Of a DNA stretch of 53,418 nucleotides, positions 1 through 10,009 are shown in pieces (position 1 is the stretch's first letter; every line of letters begins with the position of its first letter). The notes under the pieces were generated by a model that had not been told where the DNA came from, made no database searches, and saw only the letters and a list, made by a program, of their open reading frames with translations. The translations under genes were made by a program, and so were the position numbers. Origin of the DNA: Mycobacterium sp. (lineage in GTDB: Bacteria; Actinomycetota; Actinomycetes; Mycobacteriales; Mycobacteriaceae); contig NZ_VYIK01000020.1 of NCBI RefSeq assembly GCF_008709575.1, positions 1 to 53,418 of the forward strand, read 5' to 3'.

Positions 1-2
1 TG

Positions 3-263
3 GTGTCCAACTGGGCCTACATGGTCATCGCCGCCCTGGCCTGGAACATCAAGTCTTGGTTCGCGATGATGCTGCACCGCAAGGAAGACCGCCGCGACTG
101 GATCGCCATGGAGTTTCGCCGCTTTTATACCCAGGTCATCCTCATCCCCGCCATGATCATCCGCCGTGCCCGCACTATCACCGTCCGGATCATCGGCTAC
201 CACCCCAGCCTGGGCCGATTCTTCAGCGCCTACAACACCATTGAACGCACTCGCTTCGGCTGA
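3..263 (+). mobile_element. IS1380-family transposase, C-terminal fragment
   Basis: The reading frame is open at the left edge and ends at 261-263. About 86 residues are visible, and the first codon shown (GTG) is almost certainly internal. The segment begins SNWAYMVIAALAWNIKSWFA, continues with a basic stretch (HRKEDRR) and ends in a GYHPSLGRFF-like tail. I recognise this as the C-terminal end of IS1380-type DDE transposases. The catalytic residues would lie outside the window, so completeness cannot be judged. No terminal inverted repeat could be assigned in the following 300 bp because the other end is not visible. It marks a mobile-element junction next to valS. Confidence 0.75.
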
Positions 264-579
264 AACCCGCACCCGCTACTGACCTCCGGGCCCCACCCAC
301 GCCCGCACACGACAATTCCCCCTCTGCACGCCCCCTCGCGTGCCCCTACAACCGACAAACTCACGCAGAAGCGGTAATCCGGCCAATCCAGGACCGCTCA
401 CGCACCCGATGGCACCGGTCGACCGCCAAAAACCGCCCTACCGCGGACCTGAAAAACAACATCGAAATCAATCCTGCGACCCGCTGACGCCGACACGCTT
501 ATTTGAGGACTAGGCTGGCAGCCATAGTGTCGTTACCGATCGATCCACACCGTCCCGACAACCTAAGGTGGACAGCTCC
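264..579. other. 316-bp non-coding gap after the transposase
   Basis: No convincing gene lies here. The stretch should contain the right end of the insertion sequence, but without the left end its inverted repeat and target duplication cannot be defined. Its composition is C-rich with A-rich patches near 425-475, unlike the flanking genes. A weak -10-like TAGGCT at 511-516 lies about 64 nt before the DUF937 start and could serve it; I see no good -35 partner. Confidence 0.5.
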
Positions 580-1140
580 ATGCCGAGCCTTGATGATCTT
601 CTCGCTCAAATTCCCGCCGGCGACATCGCAGCCAAGCTCGGCGTCGACGAAGGCCAGGTGAACAGCGCACTGGGGCTGCTGGTGCCGGTCTTGCTGACCG
701 GTCTGCAGCACAATGCCCGACATCCCGAGCAGGCCTCGGCGATCGAGTCCGTCGCCGGTGATCACGCGGCCGCAGGGTTGCTGGACACCGGTGTCGACGT
801 GGACCAGCTCGACACCGATGCCGGCCGGGAGGCGATCGCGAAGATCTTCGGCGGCAACGACGCCGGCCAGGTCGCCAACGCATTGTCCGGCGGGGCGGGC
901 GGCAACGGCGAACTGCTCGAGAAGCTGCTGCCGCTCGTCGCACCGATCGTGCTGGCTTATCTCGGTAAGCAGCTGGGCCAGCAAAAACAGGCCCCCGCAG
1001 GAGCACTCAACGACGTACTCGGCAGCATCGTGAACCAGATGTCGGGCAGTGGCAACAAATCGCTGGGCAGCGTATTGGGCAATGCGCTGGGCAGCAAGGC
1101 CGGGGATATTCTCGGTGGACTGTTCGGCGGAAAGAGGTAA
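580..1140 (+). CDS. DUF937 family protein
   Basis: A 186-residue protein starting MPSLDDLLAQIPAG. It matches the DUF937 family pattern: a short helical repeat region, a central LLPLVAPIVLAYLGKQ helix and a Gly/Ser-rich C-terminus ending GGLFGGKR. The family has no established function. The ATG at 580 is preferred over the in-frame GTG at 568 because AAGG at 565-568 is correctly spaced as a ribosome-binding site for 580, and the GTG lies within it. No signal peptide or clear membrane segment is seen; the hydrophobic centre is more like a helical bundle. It stands alone, 58 bp before valS and in the same direction, but valS appears to have its own promoter. Confidence 0.8.
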   Translation: MPSLDDLLAQIPAGDIAAKLGVDEGQVNSALGLLVPVLLTGLQHNARHPEQASAIESVAGDHAAAGLLDTGVDVDQLDTDAGREAIAKIFGGNDAGQVANALSGGAGGNGELLEKLLPLVAPIVLAYLGKQLGQQKQAPAGALNDVLGSIVNQMSGSGNKSLGSVLGNALGSKAGDILGGLFGGKR

Positions 1141-1186
1141 GCGGGCCGCGATCAGGGCGCTGTGCGTCGCGAGCTCCGGGACTTCC

Positions 1187-1192
1187 TAGAAT
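1187..1192 (+). promoter_or_regulatory. -10 box for leaderless valS
   Basis: TAGAAT is followed by six bases and then the valS GTG, so transcription would begin at or one base from the start codon. There is no ribosome-binding site between them. This is the TANNNT arrangement of mycobacterial leaderless promoters. No strong -35 is evident. Confidence 0.6.
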
Positions 1193-1198
1193 TGTCCG

Positions 1199-3841
1199 GT
1201 GACCGCCAGGCCTGCTGTTGAGTCGTTGCCCAAAACCTGGGAGCCGGGCGCGGTCGAGAGCGCGGTCTACCAGTGTTGGGTGGATGCCGGTTACTTCACC
1301 GCCGATCCGGCCAGCCCCAAACCCGGGTACTCGATCGTGCTGCCGCCGCCCAATGTCACCGGCAGCCTGCACATGGGCCATGCGCTGGATCACACGCTGA
1401 TGGACGCGCTGACGCGACGCAAGCGGATGCAGGGTTACGAAGTGTTGTGGCTGCCGGGGACCGACCATGCCGGGATCGCCACCCAGATCGTGGTGGAAAA
1501 GCAGCTCGCCGCCGATGGCCAGACCAAAGAAGAAAGCGGCCGCGAACGCTTCGTCGAGAAGGTCTGGGAGTGGAAGCGCGCATCCGGTGGCGCTATCGGC
1601 ACCCAGATGCGCCGACTCGGCGACGGAGTCGACTGGACCCGCGACCGGTTCACCATGGACGAGGGCCTGTCACGGGCGGTGCGCACCATGTTCAAAAGGC
1701 TCTACGACGCCGGATTGATCTACCGGGCCGAGCGGCTGGTCAACTGGTCGCCCGAGTTGCAGACGGCGATCTCGGACCTGGAGGTCAGATACGAAGACGT
1801 CGAAGGCGAATTGGTGTCCTTCCGCTACGGCGCGCTCGACGATTCGGGGCCGCACATCGTGGTTGCCACCACCCGGGTCGAGACGATGCTCGGCGATACC
1901 GCGATCGCGGTGCATCCCGACGACGAGCGTTACCGCGACCTGGTCGGCACAACATTGCCGCACCCGTTTGTCGACCGCGACCTTATCGTCGTCGCGGACG
2001 AGCATGTCGACCCTGAATTCGGAACCGGCGCAGTCAAAGTCACCCCTGCACACGATCCCAACGACTTCGAGATCGGCTTGCGTCATCAATTGCCGATGCT
2101 GACGATCATGGACACCAAGGGCAGGATCACCGGAACCGGAACACAATTCGACGGCCTGGATCGTTTCGAGGCCCGCGTTGCAGTGCGCGAGGCGCTGGCC
2201 GCCCAGGGCCGCATTGTCGAGGAGAAGCGACCCTACCTGCACAGCGTCGGTCATTCCGAGCGTACCGGGGAGCCGATCGAACCCCGGCTGTCGTTGCAAT
2301 GGTGGGTCAGGGTGGAATCACTGGCCAAAGCCGCGGGAGACGCGGTTCGAAACGGGCACACGGTGATTCACCCGGCCAGTCTTGCGGCCCGCTGGTACGG
2401 CTGGGTCGACGACATGCACGATTGGTGCATATCCCGGCAACTGTGGTGGGGACACCGCATACCGATCTGGCACGGCCCCAATGGCGAGACCGTCTGTGTC
2501 GGGCCGGACGAGATCCCGCCTGAAGGCTGGGAACAGGATCCCGACGTGTTGGACACCTGGTTTTCCTCGGCGCTGTGGCCTTTTTCCACCCTCGGCTGGC
2601 CTGATCACACACCAGAGCTGGAGAAGTTCTATCCCACCAGCGTTTTGGTTACCGGATACGACATTTTGTTCTTCTGGGTGGCCCGGATGATGATGTTCGG
2701 TACCTTCGTCGGAGACGACGACGCCATCACCCTGGATGGTCGGCGCGGGCCGCAGGTTCCGTTCAAAGACGTGTTCTTGCACGGGCTGATCCGCGACGAA
2801 TTCGGCCGCAAGATGAGCAAGTCGCGTGGCAATGGAGTCGACCCGCTGGACTGGGTGGAGAAGTTCGGGGCCGACGCGCTGAGGTTCACCCTGGCCCGTG
2901 GCGCCAGCCCCGGCGGTGACCTGTCCATCGGGGAGGATCATGTCCGGGCGTCGCGCAACTTCACCACTAAACTGTTCAACGCCACCCGGTACGCGTTGCT
3001 CAACGGTGCGGCGCCGGCGCCGCTGCCGCCGCTACACGAGCTCACCGATGCCGACCGGTGGATTCTGGGACGACTGGAAGAGGTTCGCGCCGAGGTCGAT
3101 TCGTCGTTCGATGGCTACGAGTTCAGCCGGGCCTGCGAGGCCCTCTATCACTTCACCTGGGACGAATTCTGCGACTGGTATGTCGAAGTGTCCAAGACCC
3201 AGCTGGGCGAAGGGCTTTCGCACACCACGGCGGTGTTGGCCGCGGTGCTCGACACCTTGCTGCGCTTGCTGCATCCGGTGATCCCGTTCATCACCGAGGT
3301 GTTGTGGCGGGCCTTGACCCGGCGCGAGTCGCTGGTGATCGCCGATTGGCCGACGTCGTCCGGAATCGTCCTCGACCAGGCTGTCCGGCGACGGGTCACC
3401 GATATGCAAAAGCTGGTGACCGAGATCAGGCGGTTCCGCAGCGACCAGGGTCTGGCCGATCGGCAGAAGGTTCCCGCCCGACTGATCGGCATCGCCGAGG
3501 CCGATTTGAACAGCCAGGTCGCTGCGGTGACGTCGCTGGCCTGGCTGACCGCGCCGGGGGCCGATTTCAGCCCGTCGGCGGCAGTGGAGGTGCGGCTCGA
3601 CAGCGGGATCGTCGCCGTCGAACTGGACACCTCGGGCAGCGTCGACGTCGTCGCGGAACGGCGCCGCCTGGAGAAGGACTTGGCGGGTGCGCACAAGGAA
3701 TTGGCGCGTACCACGGCCAAACTCGACAATGCCGGCTTCCTGGCCAAGGCACCCGCGGAGGAGGTCGAGAAAATCCGCCGCCGCCAGCGGGTCGCTCGCG
3801 AGGAAGTGGACCGCATCACCAGTCGCCTGGCCGCGATGTGA
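1199..3841 (+). CDS. valS: valyl-tRNA synthetase
   Basis: An 880-residue class I aminoacyl-tRNA synthetase that charges tRNA-Val in the cytosol. The HIGH signature is HMGH at residues 58-61 within [12 protein letters not shown], and KMSKS is at 538-542. Between them lies the CP1 editing domain, which hydrolyses Thr-tRNA-Val. After KMSKS come the anticodon-binding helical domain and, from about 810, a charged C-terminal coiled-coil arm typical of ValRS. Length fits the mycobacterial enzyme (about 876). The GTG start follows a -10 box directly, suggesting leaderless translation. The stop codon overlaps the folC start (GTGA), so folC is probably translationally coupled. Confidence 0.97.
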   Translation: MTARPAVESLPKTWEPGAVESAVYQCWVDAGYFTADPASPKPGYSIVLPPPNVTGSLHMGHALDHTLMDALTRRKRMQGYEVLWLPGTDHAGIATQIVVEKQLAADGQTKEESGRERFVEKVWEWKRASGGAIGTQMRRLGDGVDWTRDRFTMDEGLSRAVRTMFKRLYDAGLIYRAERLVNWSPELQTAISDLEVRYEDVEGELVSFRYGALDDSGPHIVVATTRVETMLGDTAIAVHPDDERYRDLVGTTLPHPFVDRDLIVVADEHVDPEFGTGAVKVTPAHDPNDFEIGLRHQLPMLTIMDTKGRITGTGTQFDGLDRFEARVAVREALAAQGRIVEEKRPYLHSVGHSERTGEPIEPRLSLQWWVRVESLAKAAGDAVRNGHTVIHPASLAARWYGWVDDMHDWCISRQLWWGHRIPIWHGPNGETVCVGPDEIPPEGWEQDPDVLDTWFSSALWPFSTLGWPDHTPELEKFYPTSVLVTGYDILFFWVARMMMFGTFVGDDDAITLDGRRGPQVPFKDVFLHGLIRDEFGRKMSKSRGNGVDPLDWVEKFGADALRFTLARGASPGGDLSIGEDHVRASRNFTTKLFNATRYALLNGAAPAPLPPLHELTDADRWILGRLEEVRAEVDSSFDGYEFSRACEALYHFTWDEFCDWYVEVSKTQLGEGLSHTTAVLAAVLDTLLRLLHPVIPFITEVLWRALTRRESLVIADWPTSSGIVLDQAVRRRVTDMQKLVTEIRRFRSDQGLADRQKVPARLIGIAEADLNSQVAAVTSLAWLTAPGADFSPSAAVEVRLDSGIVAVELDTSGSVDVVAERRRLEKDLAGAHKELARTTAKLDNAGFLAKAPAEEVEKIRRRQRVAREEVDRITSRLAAM

Positions 3842-5262
3842 ACGCAGCGGACCCGGCTCCCACGCCCGACGAGATCGCGGCGCTGTTACAAGTGGAGCAT
3901 CTCCTCGATCAGCGCTGGCCCGAAACCCGCATCGAGCCGAGCCTGGACCGCATCACCGCGCTGCTGGATATGCTGGGCTCACCGCAGCGTGCCTACCCGT
4001 CGATTCACATCGCCGGCACCAACGGCAAAACCTCGGTGGCACGGATGGTCGACGCGCTGCTCACCGCGTTCCACCGGCGCACCGGCCGCACCACCAGCCC
4101 GCACCTGCAGTCGGCGGTCGAGCGGATCGCCATCGACGGCAAGCCGATCAGCCCGGCGGCCTACGTGGCGACCTACCGGGAAATCGAGCCGTTCGTGCAG
4201 CTGGTCGACGCGCAGTCGCAGTCGGTGGGCGGCCCGGCAATGAGCAAGTTCGAAGTCCTCACCGGGATGGCGTTCGCGGCGTTCGCCGACGCGCCGATCG
4301 ATGTCGGCGTGATCGAGGTGGGTCTAGGTGGCCGGTGGGACGCCACCAACGTGGTCAACGCGCCGGTCGCCGTCATCACCCCGATCGGCATCGACCACGT
4401 CGAGTACCTCGGCGCCGACATCGTCGGGATCGCCGGCGAGAAGGCCGGCATCATCACCAAGGCCGCGGGCCCGGTGGATACCGTGGCCGTCATCGCCCGC
4501 CAGGAGCCTGAGGCCATGGAGGTGCTGCTGGCGCAAGCCGTGCGCGCCGATGCGGCGGTGGCCCGGGAAGATTCGGAGTTCGCAGTGTTGGATCGTCAGG
4601 TCGCCGTCGGCGGGCAGATGCTGCAGCTGCGCGGCCTGGGCGGGATTTACCACGACATTTACCTGCCGCTGCACGGTGAGCACCAGGCCCATAACGCGGT
4701 GCTGGCGCTGGCGGCGGTCGAGGCGTTCTTCGGTGCCGGCGCCCGGCGTCAGCTCGACGTCGACGCGGTGCGCGCCGGCTTCGCCGCGGTCAGCAGCCCC
4801 GGCCGGTTGGAGCGCATGCGCAGTGCCCCGGCCGTTTTCATCGACGCTGCCCACAATCCGGCCGGGGCCCGCGCACTGGCGCGGACGCTGGCCGAGGAGT
4901 TCGCGTTCCACCGGCTGGTCGGGGTGGTCAGTGTGCTGTCCGACAAGGACGTCGGTGGCATCCTCGACGCGCTGGAGCCGGTGCTCGATCGGATCGTGGT
5001 CACCCATAACGGCTCGCCGCGAGCCCTCGACGTCGCGTCGCTGGCGGCGGCGGCCGAGCAGCGGTTCGGGCCCGATCGGGTGCTCACCGCCGACAACCTC
5101 CGCGAGGCTATCGACACCGCAACCGCGCTGGTCGGCGACGCCGGCGCGGAAGGGCAGGCCGAGGGGAGCGTCACGGCGTTGGCCGGCGCCGGGATCGTCG
5201 TCACCGGTTCGGTCGTCACCGCCGGGGCCGCTCGCACCGTGTTCGGGCGCGATCCGGCATGA
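3838..5262 (+). CDS. folC: folylpolyglutamate synthase / dihydrofolate synthase
   Basis: A 474-residue Mur-ligase-family enzyme that adds glutamate to dihydropteroate and folates using ATP. The P-loop AGTNGKTS is at residues 59-66. A family-typical [10 protein letters not shown] segment lies in the C-terminal half, and the [10 protein letters not shown] ending matches mycobacterial FolC. The start is the GTG that overlaps the valS stop as GTGA; the reading frame stays open upstream through valS, but that part is out of frame with any folate ligase sequence. Its own stop overlaps the start of the next gene (ATGA), so valS-folC-DUF4233 form a tight operon. Confidence 0.95.
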   Translation: MNAADPAPTPDEIAALLQVEHLLDQRWPETRIEPSLDRITALLDMLGSPQRAYPSIHIAGTNGKTSVARMVDALLTAFHRRTGRTTSPHLQSAVERIAIDGKPISPAAYVATYREIEPFVQLVDAQSQSVGGPAMSKFEVLTGMAFAAFADAPIDVGVIEVGLGGRWDATNVVNAPVAVITPIGIDHVEYLGADIVGIAGEKAGIITKAAGPVDTVAVIARQEPEAMEVLLAQAVRADAAVAREDSEFAVLDRQVAVGGQMLQLRGLGGIYHDIYLPLHGEHQAHNAVLALAAVEAFFGAGARRQLDVDAVRAGFAAVSSPGRLERMRSAPAVFIDAAHNPAGARALARTLAEEFAFHRLVGVVSVLSDKDVGGILDALEPVLDRIVVTHNGSPRALDVASLAAAAEQRFGPDRVLTADNLREAIDTATALVGDAGAEGQAEGSVTALAGAGIVVTGSVVTAGAARTVFGRDPA

Positions 5263-5648
5263 CGGAGCGGCCTCCGGCGCCTGACCCGTGGCGCAGTTTG
5301 CGTGGCGTGATGGCCGGCACCTTGATCCTGGAGGCGATCGTGGTGCTGCTGGCGCTGCCGGTGGTCGGCGCGGTCGGCGGTGGGCTGACGGCGACCGCGC
5401 TGGGATATCTGATCGGGTTGGCCGCGGTGCTGGTGTTGCTTGCCGGGCTGCAGGGTCGGTCGTGGGCCATCTGGGTGGACCTGGCGGTACAGCTGGCGCC
5501 GATCGCGGGGTTCCTGCTGTATCCGGGGATCGGCTTCATCGGGGTGTTGTTCGCCGGGGTCTGGGCGCTGATCGCCTATCTGCGCGCCGAAGTCACGCGC
5601 CGGCAACGCCGTGGCCTGTTGCCGGGCCAGCAGCAGCCGCCGGACTGA
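5259..5648 (+). CDS. DUF4233 small membrane protein
   Basis: A 129-residue integral membrane protein of unknown function, matching the product that follows folC in M. tuberculosis (Rv2446c). Four hydrophobic segments are visible: near residues 15-35 (TLILEAIVVLLALPVVG), 42-62, 66-85 and 88-108. It ends in a basic cytoplasmic tail (TRRQRRG). The ATG overlaps the folC TGA by 4 bp. Its constant position between folC and ndk suggests a conserved but unassigned role. Nothing in the sequence points to a transported substrate. Confidence 0.85.
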   Translation: MTERPPAPDPWRSLRGVMAGTLILEAIVVLLALPVVGAVGGGLTATALGYLIGLAAVLVLLAGLQGRSWAIWVDLAVQLAPIAGFLLYPGIGFIGVLFAGVWALIAYLRAEVTRRQRRGLLPGQQQPPD

Positions 5649-5656
5649 CGGGCCGG

Positions 5657-5662
5657 TACGCT
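5657..5662 (+). promoter_or_regulatory. possible -10 box for ndk
   Basis: TACGCT fits TANNNT and lies about 46 nt before the ndk GTG. A strong ribosome-binding run, GATGAGGAGGAG, follows at 5691-5702. A promoter here would let ndk be expressed independently of the valS-folC operon. No clear -35. Confidence 0.35.
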
Positions 5663-5708
5663 GACCGCCGGCGACGATGCAGAGCGAAGCGATGAGGAGG
5701 AGCGGCGC

Positions 5709-6122
5709 GTGCAGACCGAGCGGACCTTGCTGTTGATCAAGCCCGACGGCGTGCAGCGCCGTCTGGTCGGTGAGATCCTGCGCCGCGTCGAACGCAAAGG
5801 ACTCAGCTTCGCGGCGCTGGAGCTGCGCAACGTCGGCGACGAGCTGGCCCGCAGCCACTACGCCGAGCATGCCGATAAGCCGTTTTTCGCTTCCTTGCTG
5901 CGATTCATCACCTCGGGGCCGGTGGTGGCCGCGGTCGTGGAGGGACCGCGAGCGGTGGCAGCCGTGCGGCAGCTCGCCGGTGGTACCGACCCGGTCGGGG
6001 CAGCCGCGCCGGGCAGCATCCGCGGCGACTTCGGACTGGAGACCCAGTTCAACCTGGTCCATGGGTCCGACTCGGCCGAATCGGCCGAGCGGGAGATCGC
6101 GCTGTGGTTCTCCCGCGGCTGA
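5709..6122 (+). CDS. ndk: nucleoside diphosphate kinase
   Basis: A 137-residue enzyme that balances nucleoside di- and triphosphates through a phosphohistidine intermediate. The catalytic His is H118 in NLVHGSDS, and the N-terminal LIKPDGVQR and central GGTDP motifs are intact. Length matches the mycobacterial family (136). The GTG start is supported by the purine-rich GAGGAGGAG just upstream. The upstream leader (gatgcagagcgaagcgatgaggagg) resembles ribosome-binding leaders I believe recur in mycobacterial genomes. The next gene, rne, begins more than 300 bp downstream. Confidence 0.97.
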   Translation: MQTERTLLLIKPDGVQRRLVGEILRRVERKGLSFAALELRNVGDELARSHYAEHADKPFFASLLRFITSGPVVAAVVEGPRAVAAVRQLAGGTDPVGAAAPGSIRGDFGLETQFNLVHGSDSAESAEREIALWFSRG

Positions 6123-6434
6123 GACGCGCCGGCACGACGGGTCCGGTCCTCGCCGGCAGCGGGAGGGTACCGCTGTGGCGCCGTTATGGGATACTGGCTA
6201 GTAGGTGAACGTCGCCGGACCGGCGTCCGACGCCCGAATGAAGACTTAAGACAAGCGCGACTACCGCGATGCGGCGCAGATTGTCCGGCCATCATTCAGA
6301 CCCTGCACCGAGTGGGTTCGATCCGGGTCCCTCGGGGCGAGACCATGACAAGCCCGGGAGAAGCGACCCGGGCACATAGCGAAGCCCTCGCGTGGCCGCA
6401 TCAACACGACGCGCCCGGGGGCTTGAGGAGAATA
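6123..6434 (+). promoter_or_regulatory. long leader region of rne
   Basis: A 312-bp stretch without a supported gene. The rne frame is open through much of it (from 6186) but the residues are unlike RNase E. A GATACT at 6190-6195 could be a -10 element, giving a 5' UTR of roughly 230 nt. Long leaders are known for rne in bacteria, where the enzyme cleaves its own mRNA; whether that applies here is inference. A clear GAGGAG at 6425-6430 precedes the chosen rne start. Confidence 0.5.
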
Positions 6435-9233
6435 GTGATAGACGGTGGGAAATCTTCAGATCGTCCAGATAACCAGTCCCAGCACGAGGACCTGCCCGAC
6501 CGGCTGAGGGTCCATTCGCTGGCTCGCGCGCTGGGCACGACCAGCAGGCGGGTCCTCGATGCGCTGGCCGAACTCGACGGCAGGATCCGCAGCGCGCACT
6601 CCAGTGTGGATCGCTCCGACGCGGCGCGGGTGCGCGACCTGCTGGCCGATGCGCCGGGTGATGACGCCCCGGTGCTCGCCGAGGTCCCTGCCGCCGCCGA
6701 CGCAGCCGAACCCGAGTCCCGGCTGATGCTGGAGACCTCTGTCGACCGGCCCCAATACATGCCGCTGTTCGTCGCGCCGAAGCCGGTCGACACCGACGAC
6801 GACATTGACGACGGCGACATTGACGACGGTATTGACGACGGCATTGACGACGACATCGACGACGAGGCCGAGCTCGGCGAGCAGTTCGACCGCCCGGCCG
6901 GACGGCGTCGGCGCCGGGGCCGGCGCGGCCGCGGCCGCGGGCGTGGTGACCAGAGCGGGTCGAGTCAACCCGGCGACGGCGGCGACGAGGCCGATCAGCT
7001 CGATCCGGTCGACGCCGAGGACGTCGCCTCGGGTGATTCCGACGACAGCGACACCGGCGACGGCGGATCGCCGGAGACCGTCAGCCGGCGCCGTCGTCGC
7101 CGCCGTCGCCGTAAGGCCGGCTCCGGCGACGACGCGGACGACGTCCCCTCACCCGACGATCCGCCCAACACCGTGGTGCACGAGCGGACACCGCGCACCG
7201 TCGAGAAGTCCGACACCGCCGAAGGCGACCCGGGCAACGCCGAGATCCAGGGGATCGACGGCTCGACACGGTTGGAAGCCAAGCGGCAGCGGCGCCGCGA
7301 CGGACGCGACGCCGGCCGACGGCGCCCGCCGGTGCTGACCGAGGCCGAGTTCCTGGCCCGCCGCGAGTCAGTCGAGCGGGTCATGGTCGTGCGCGACAAG
7401 ATCCGCACCGAGCCCCCACACCAAGGCGACCGTTACACCCAGATCGCCGTGCTCGAAGACGGCATCGTGGTGGAGCATTTCGTCACGTCGGCGACCTCCG
7501 CATCGCTGGTGGGCAACATTTACCTGGGCATCGTGCAAAACGTCCTGCCGTCGATGGAGGCGGCGTTCGTCGACATCGGTCGCGGCCGCAATGGCGTGCT
7601 CTACGCCGGTGAAGTGAACTGGGAGGCCGCCGGGCTGGGTGGCGCCAACCGCAAGATCGAGCAGGCACTTCAACCCGGCGACTACGTGGTCGTGCAGGTC
7701 AGCAAGGACCCGGTCGGGCACAAGGGTGCCCGGCTGACCACCCAGGTGTCGCTGGCCGGTCGCTACCTGGTGTACGTGCCGGGCGCGTCGTCGACCGGGA
7801 TCAGCCGCAAGCTGCCCGACACCGAACGCCAGCGGCTCAAGGAGATCCTGCGCGAGGTCGTGCCGCCCGATGCCGGGGTGATCGTCCGCACCGCGTCCGA
7901 GGGCGTCAAAGAGGAGGACATCCGCGCCGATGTGAACCGGCTGCAGAACCGGTGGGCGCAGATCGAGGCGCAAGCCGCCGAGATCAAAGAGAAAGCCGCC
8001 GGTGCCGCGGTCGCTCTCTACGAAGAACCCGACGTGCTGGTCAAGGTCATCCGGGACCTGTTCAACGAGGACTTCTCCCAGCTGATCGTCTCCGGCGACC
8101 AAGCGTGGGAAACGATCACCGCTTACGTGAATTCGGTTGCTCCCGAGCTTGTTTCCAAGCTCACCAAATACGAGGCCGACGCCAACGGCGGACCGGACGT
8201 TTTCGCGGTGCACCGCATCGACGAGCAGCTGGCCAAAGCGATGGACCGCAAGGTCTGGCTGCCCTCCGGCGGCACCCTGGTCATCGACCGCACCGAGGCG
8301 ATGACGGTGATCGACGTCAATACCGGGAAGTTCACTGGATCGGGCGGCAACCTCGAGCAGACCGTCACCAAGAACAACCTGGAAGCGGCCGAGGAGATCG
8401 TGCGCCAGCTGCGGTTGCGCGACATCGGCGGGATCGTCGTCATCGACTTCATCGACATGGTGCTGGAGTCCAATCGTGATCTGGTGCTGCGCCGGCTCAC
8501 CGAAGCGCTGGCCCGCGACCGCACGCGTCACCAGGTGTCCGAAGTAACCTCGTTGGGGCTGGTCCAGCTCACCCGCAAGCGGTTGGGCACGGGGCTGCTC
8601 GAGGCGTTCTCGACGACCTGCCCGCACTGCAGCGGTCGTGGTGTCATGCTGCACGCCGACCCCGTCGACTCGGCATCGTCCAACGGGCGTAAGTCCGAAA
8701 GCCGGCGAAACCGGCGCTCGAAGAAGAGCCGCGACGACGAGTCGCTGGTCATGAAGTTGCCCGCGCACGCGCCGGGCGAGCATCCGATGTTCAAGGCGAT
8801 GGCCGCCGCCAACGGCCGCCCCGGCGACGATGAGAGCACGGCAGACCCGCAAGCGGCGGTCGCAACGCAGGATTTCGGCGCTACCGGCGAGCGCTTCGAA
8901 GTGCACGTTGGCTCCGATGCCACCGCGGAGGACCTGGACGACGACTTCGAGGACGCCGATGAGGTCGACAACGACGTCGACAACGACGACGACCTCGACG
9001 ATGAGGAGGACCTCGGCGACGAAGCGGACCTCGACGACGGGGACCTGGACCTCGACGACGATCTTGACGTCGAGCCCGACGAGCCCGACGAGCCCGATGA
9101 TGCCGACGAATCCCACGCACCCAAAGACTCCCCCGCACCCGAGGGTGTCCCCGCGGCGTCGGTGATCCCGGAGCGGCCGCGGCCGCGTCGTACCGCGGCG
9201 CGACCGGCGGGTCCGCCGATCCGTGCGGACTGA
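6435..9233 (+). CDS. rne: ribonuclease E
   Basis: A 932-residue RNase E/G family endoribonuclease, the main mRNA-decay and rRNA-processing nuclease of mycobacteria. Order: a helical N-terminal segment (residues 10-60), an Asp-rich and Arg-rich disordered arm (about 110-310), the S1 domain (about 350-400), the DNase I-like catalytic domain with Asp in VIDVNTGK (about 626) and VVIDFIDM (about 666), the zinc-link CPHC at 729-732, and an acidic C-terminal tail. The GTG at 6435 was chosen because GAGGAG precedes it and the residues VIDGG resemble known mycobacterial starts. The acidic arms are built from near-repeats such as DIDDGDIDDGIDDG. Confidence 0.95.
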   Translation: MIDGGKSSDRPDNQSQHEDLPDRLRVHSLARALGTTSRRVLDALAELDGRIRSAHSSVDRSDAARVRDLLADAPGDDAPVLAEVPAAADAAEPESRLMLETSVDRPQYMPLFVAPKPVDTDDDIDDGDIDDGIDDGIDDDIDDEAELGEQFDRPAGRRRRRGRRGRGRGRGDQSGSSQPGDGGDEADQLDPVDAEDVASGDSDDSDTGDGGSPETVSRRRRRRRRRKAGSGDDADDVPSPDDPPNTVVHERTPRTVEKSDTAEGDPGNAEIQGIDGSTRLEAKRQRRRDGRDAGRRRPPVLTEAEFLARRESVERVMVVRDKIRTEPPHQGDRYTQIAVLEDGIVVEHFVTSATSASLVGNIYLGIVQNVLPSMEAAFVDIGRGRNGVLYAGEVNWEAAGLGGANRKIEQALQPGDYVVVQVSKDPVGHKGARLTTQVSLAGRYLVYVPGASSTGISRKLPDTERQRLKEILREVVPPDAGVIVRTASEGVKEEDIRADVNRLQNRWAQIEAQAAEIKEKAAGAAVALYEEPDVLVKVIRDLFNEDFSQLIVSGDQAWETITAYVNSVAPELVSKLTKYEADANGGPDVFAVHRIDEQLAKAMDRKVWLPSGGTLVIDRTEAMTVIDVNTGKFTGSGGNLEQTVTKNNLEAAEEIVRQLRLRDIGGIVVIDFIDMVLESNRDLVLRRLTEALARDRTRHQVSEVTSLGLVQLTRKRLGTGLLEAFSTTCPHCSGRGVMLHADPVDSASSNGRKSESRRNRRSKKSRDDESLVMKLPAHAPGEHPMFKAMAAANGRPGDDESTADPQAAVATQDFGATGERFEVHVGSDATAEDLDDDFEDADEVDNDVDNDDDLDDEEDLGDEADLDDGDLDLDDDLDVEPDEPDEPDDADESHAPKDSPAPEGVPAASVIPERPRPRRTAARPAGPPIRAD

Positions 9234-9242
9234 TGGCCCGGT

Positions 9243-9272
9243 TTGACCGCGTAGCCGCTGGTCACGTACCCT
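9243..9272 (+). promoter_or_regulatory. promoter of the rplU-rpmA-obgE-proB operon
   Basis: TTGACC (9243-9248) and TACCCT (9267-9272) are separated by 18 bp, a good fit to a mycobacterial SigA promoter. It starts just after the rne stop. Transcription would begin near 9279, leaving a leader of about 119 nt before rplU. Confidence 0.7.
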
Positions 9273-9397
9273 GGACCAGTTGTCGCCCGGCACGCCCGCG
9301 CTGATCCGGGCCCGTGCTCGGCCCTCCCGAACCACCGTGCGCTCCGCCGCGATGCCGCACGCCCGAAGGAACCGAAGAAAACGAGGTAGACGTAACG

Positions 9398-9709
9398 ATG
9401 GCGACCTACGCAATCGTCAAGACCGGAGGCAAGCAGTACAAGGTCGCGGTCGGGGACGTCGTCAAGGTCGAGAAGCTCGACGTCGAGCCGGGCGCCGAGG
9501 TGTCGCTGCCCGTCGCGCTGGTCGTCGACGGCGCCAACGTCACCACCGACGCCCAGTCGCTGGGCAAGGTTGCGGTGACCGGCGAGGTTCTCGAGCACAC
9601 CAAGGGACCCAAGATCCGAATCCACAAGTTCAAGAACAAGACCGGTTACCACAAGCGCCAGGGACACCGTCAGCGGCTGACGGTCCTGAAGGTGACGGGC
9701 ATCAAGTAG
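9398..9709 (+). CDS. rplU: 50S ribosomal protein L21
   Basis: A 103-residue ribosomal protein starting [16 protein letters not shown], the L21 signature, with the conserved basic [18 protein letters not shown]-terminal region that contacts 23S rRNA. The frame stays open upstream to 9314, but L21 homology begins exactly at the ATG at 9398, preceded by ACGAGG. It is first in a ribosomal operon with rpmA 16 bp downstream. Confidence 0.97.
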   Translation: MATYAIVKTGGKQYKVAVGDVVKVEKLDVEPGAEVSLPVALVVDGANVTTDAQSLGKVAVTGEVLEHTKGPKIRIHKFKNKTGYHKRQGHRQRLTVLKVTGIK

Positions 9710-9725
9710 CAAAGGCGACACGACA

Positions 9726-9992
9726 ATGGCTCACAAGAAGGGCGCTTCCAGCTCCCGTAACGGCCGCGACTCCAATGCCCAGCGGCTGGGCGTGAAGCGG
9801 TTCGGCGGACAGATCGTCAAGGCCGGAGAGATCCTGGTCCGCCAGCGCGGCACGCACTTCCACCCCGGCCTCAACGTCGGCCGCGGCGGCGACGACACGT
9901 TGTTCGCCAAGGCGGCCGGGTCCGTGCAGTTCGCCGCCAAGCGGGGGCGCAAGACCGTCAACGTCGTCCCGGCCGGGCAGACTGCCGACTGA
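9726..9992 (+). CDS. rpmA: 50S ribosomal protein L27
   Basis: An 88-residue protein starting [16 protein letters not shown], the flexible N-terminus of L27 that reaches the peptidyl-transferase centre. No cleavable N-terminal extension of the Firmicutes type is present. The GQRFGGQ-like core and the [10 protein letters not shown] motif are intact. AAGG lies 10 nt upstream of the ATG. The order rplU-rpmA-obgE is nearly universal in bacteria. Confidence 0.97.
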   Translation: MAHKKGASSSRNGRDSNAQRLGVKRFGGQIVKAGEILVRQRGTHFHPGLNVGRGGDDTLFAKAAGSVQFAAKRGRKTVNVVPAGQTAD

Positions 9993-10009
9993 GCGCAGCA
10001 AGAGTGAAA

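Noticed and set aside
1141..1198. T-box riboswitch before valS
   Set aside because: The gap is 58 bp and the -10 box sits directly before the start, so there is no leader to hold one.
6186..6434. Upstream extension of rne
   Set aside because: The frame is open, but residues are unlike RNase E and the GAGGAG at 6425 supports the start at 6435.
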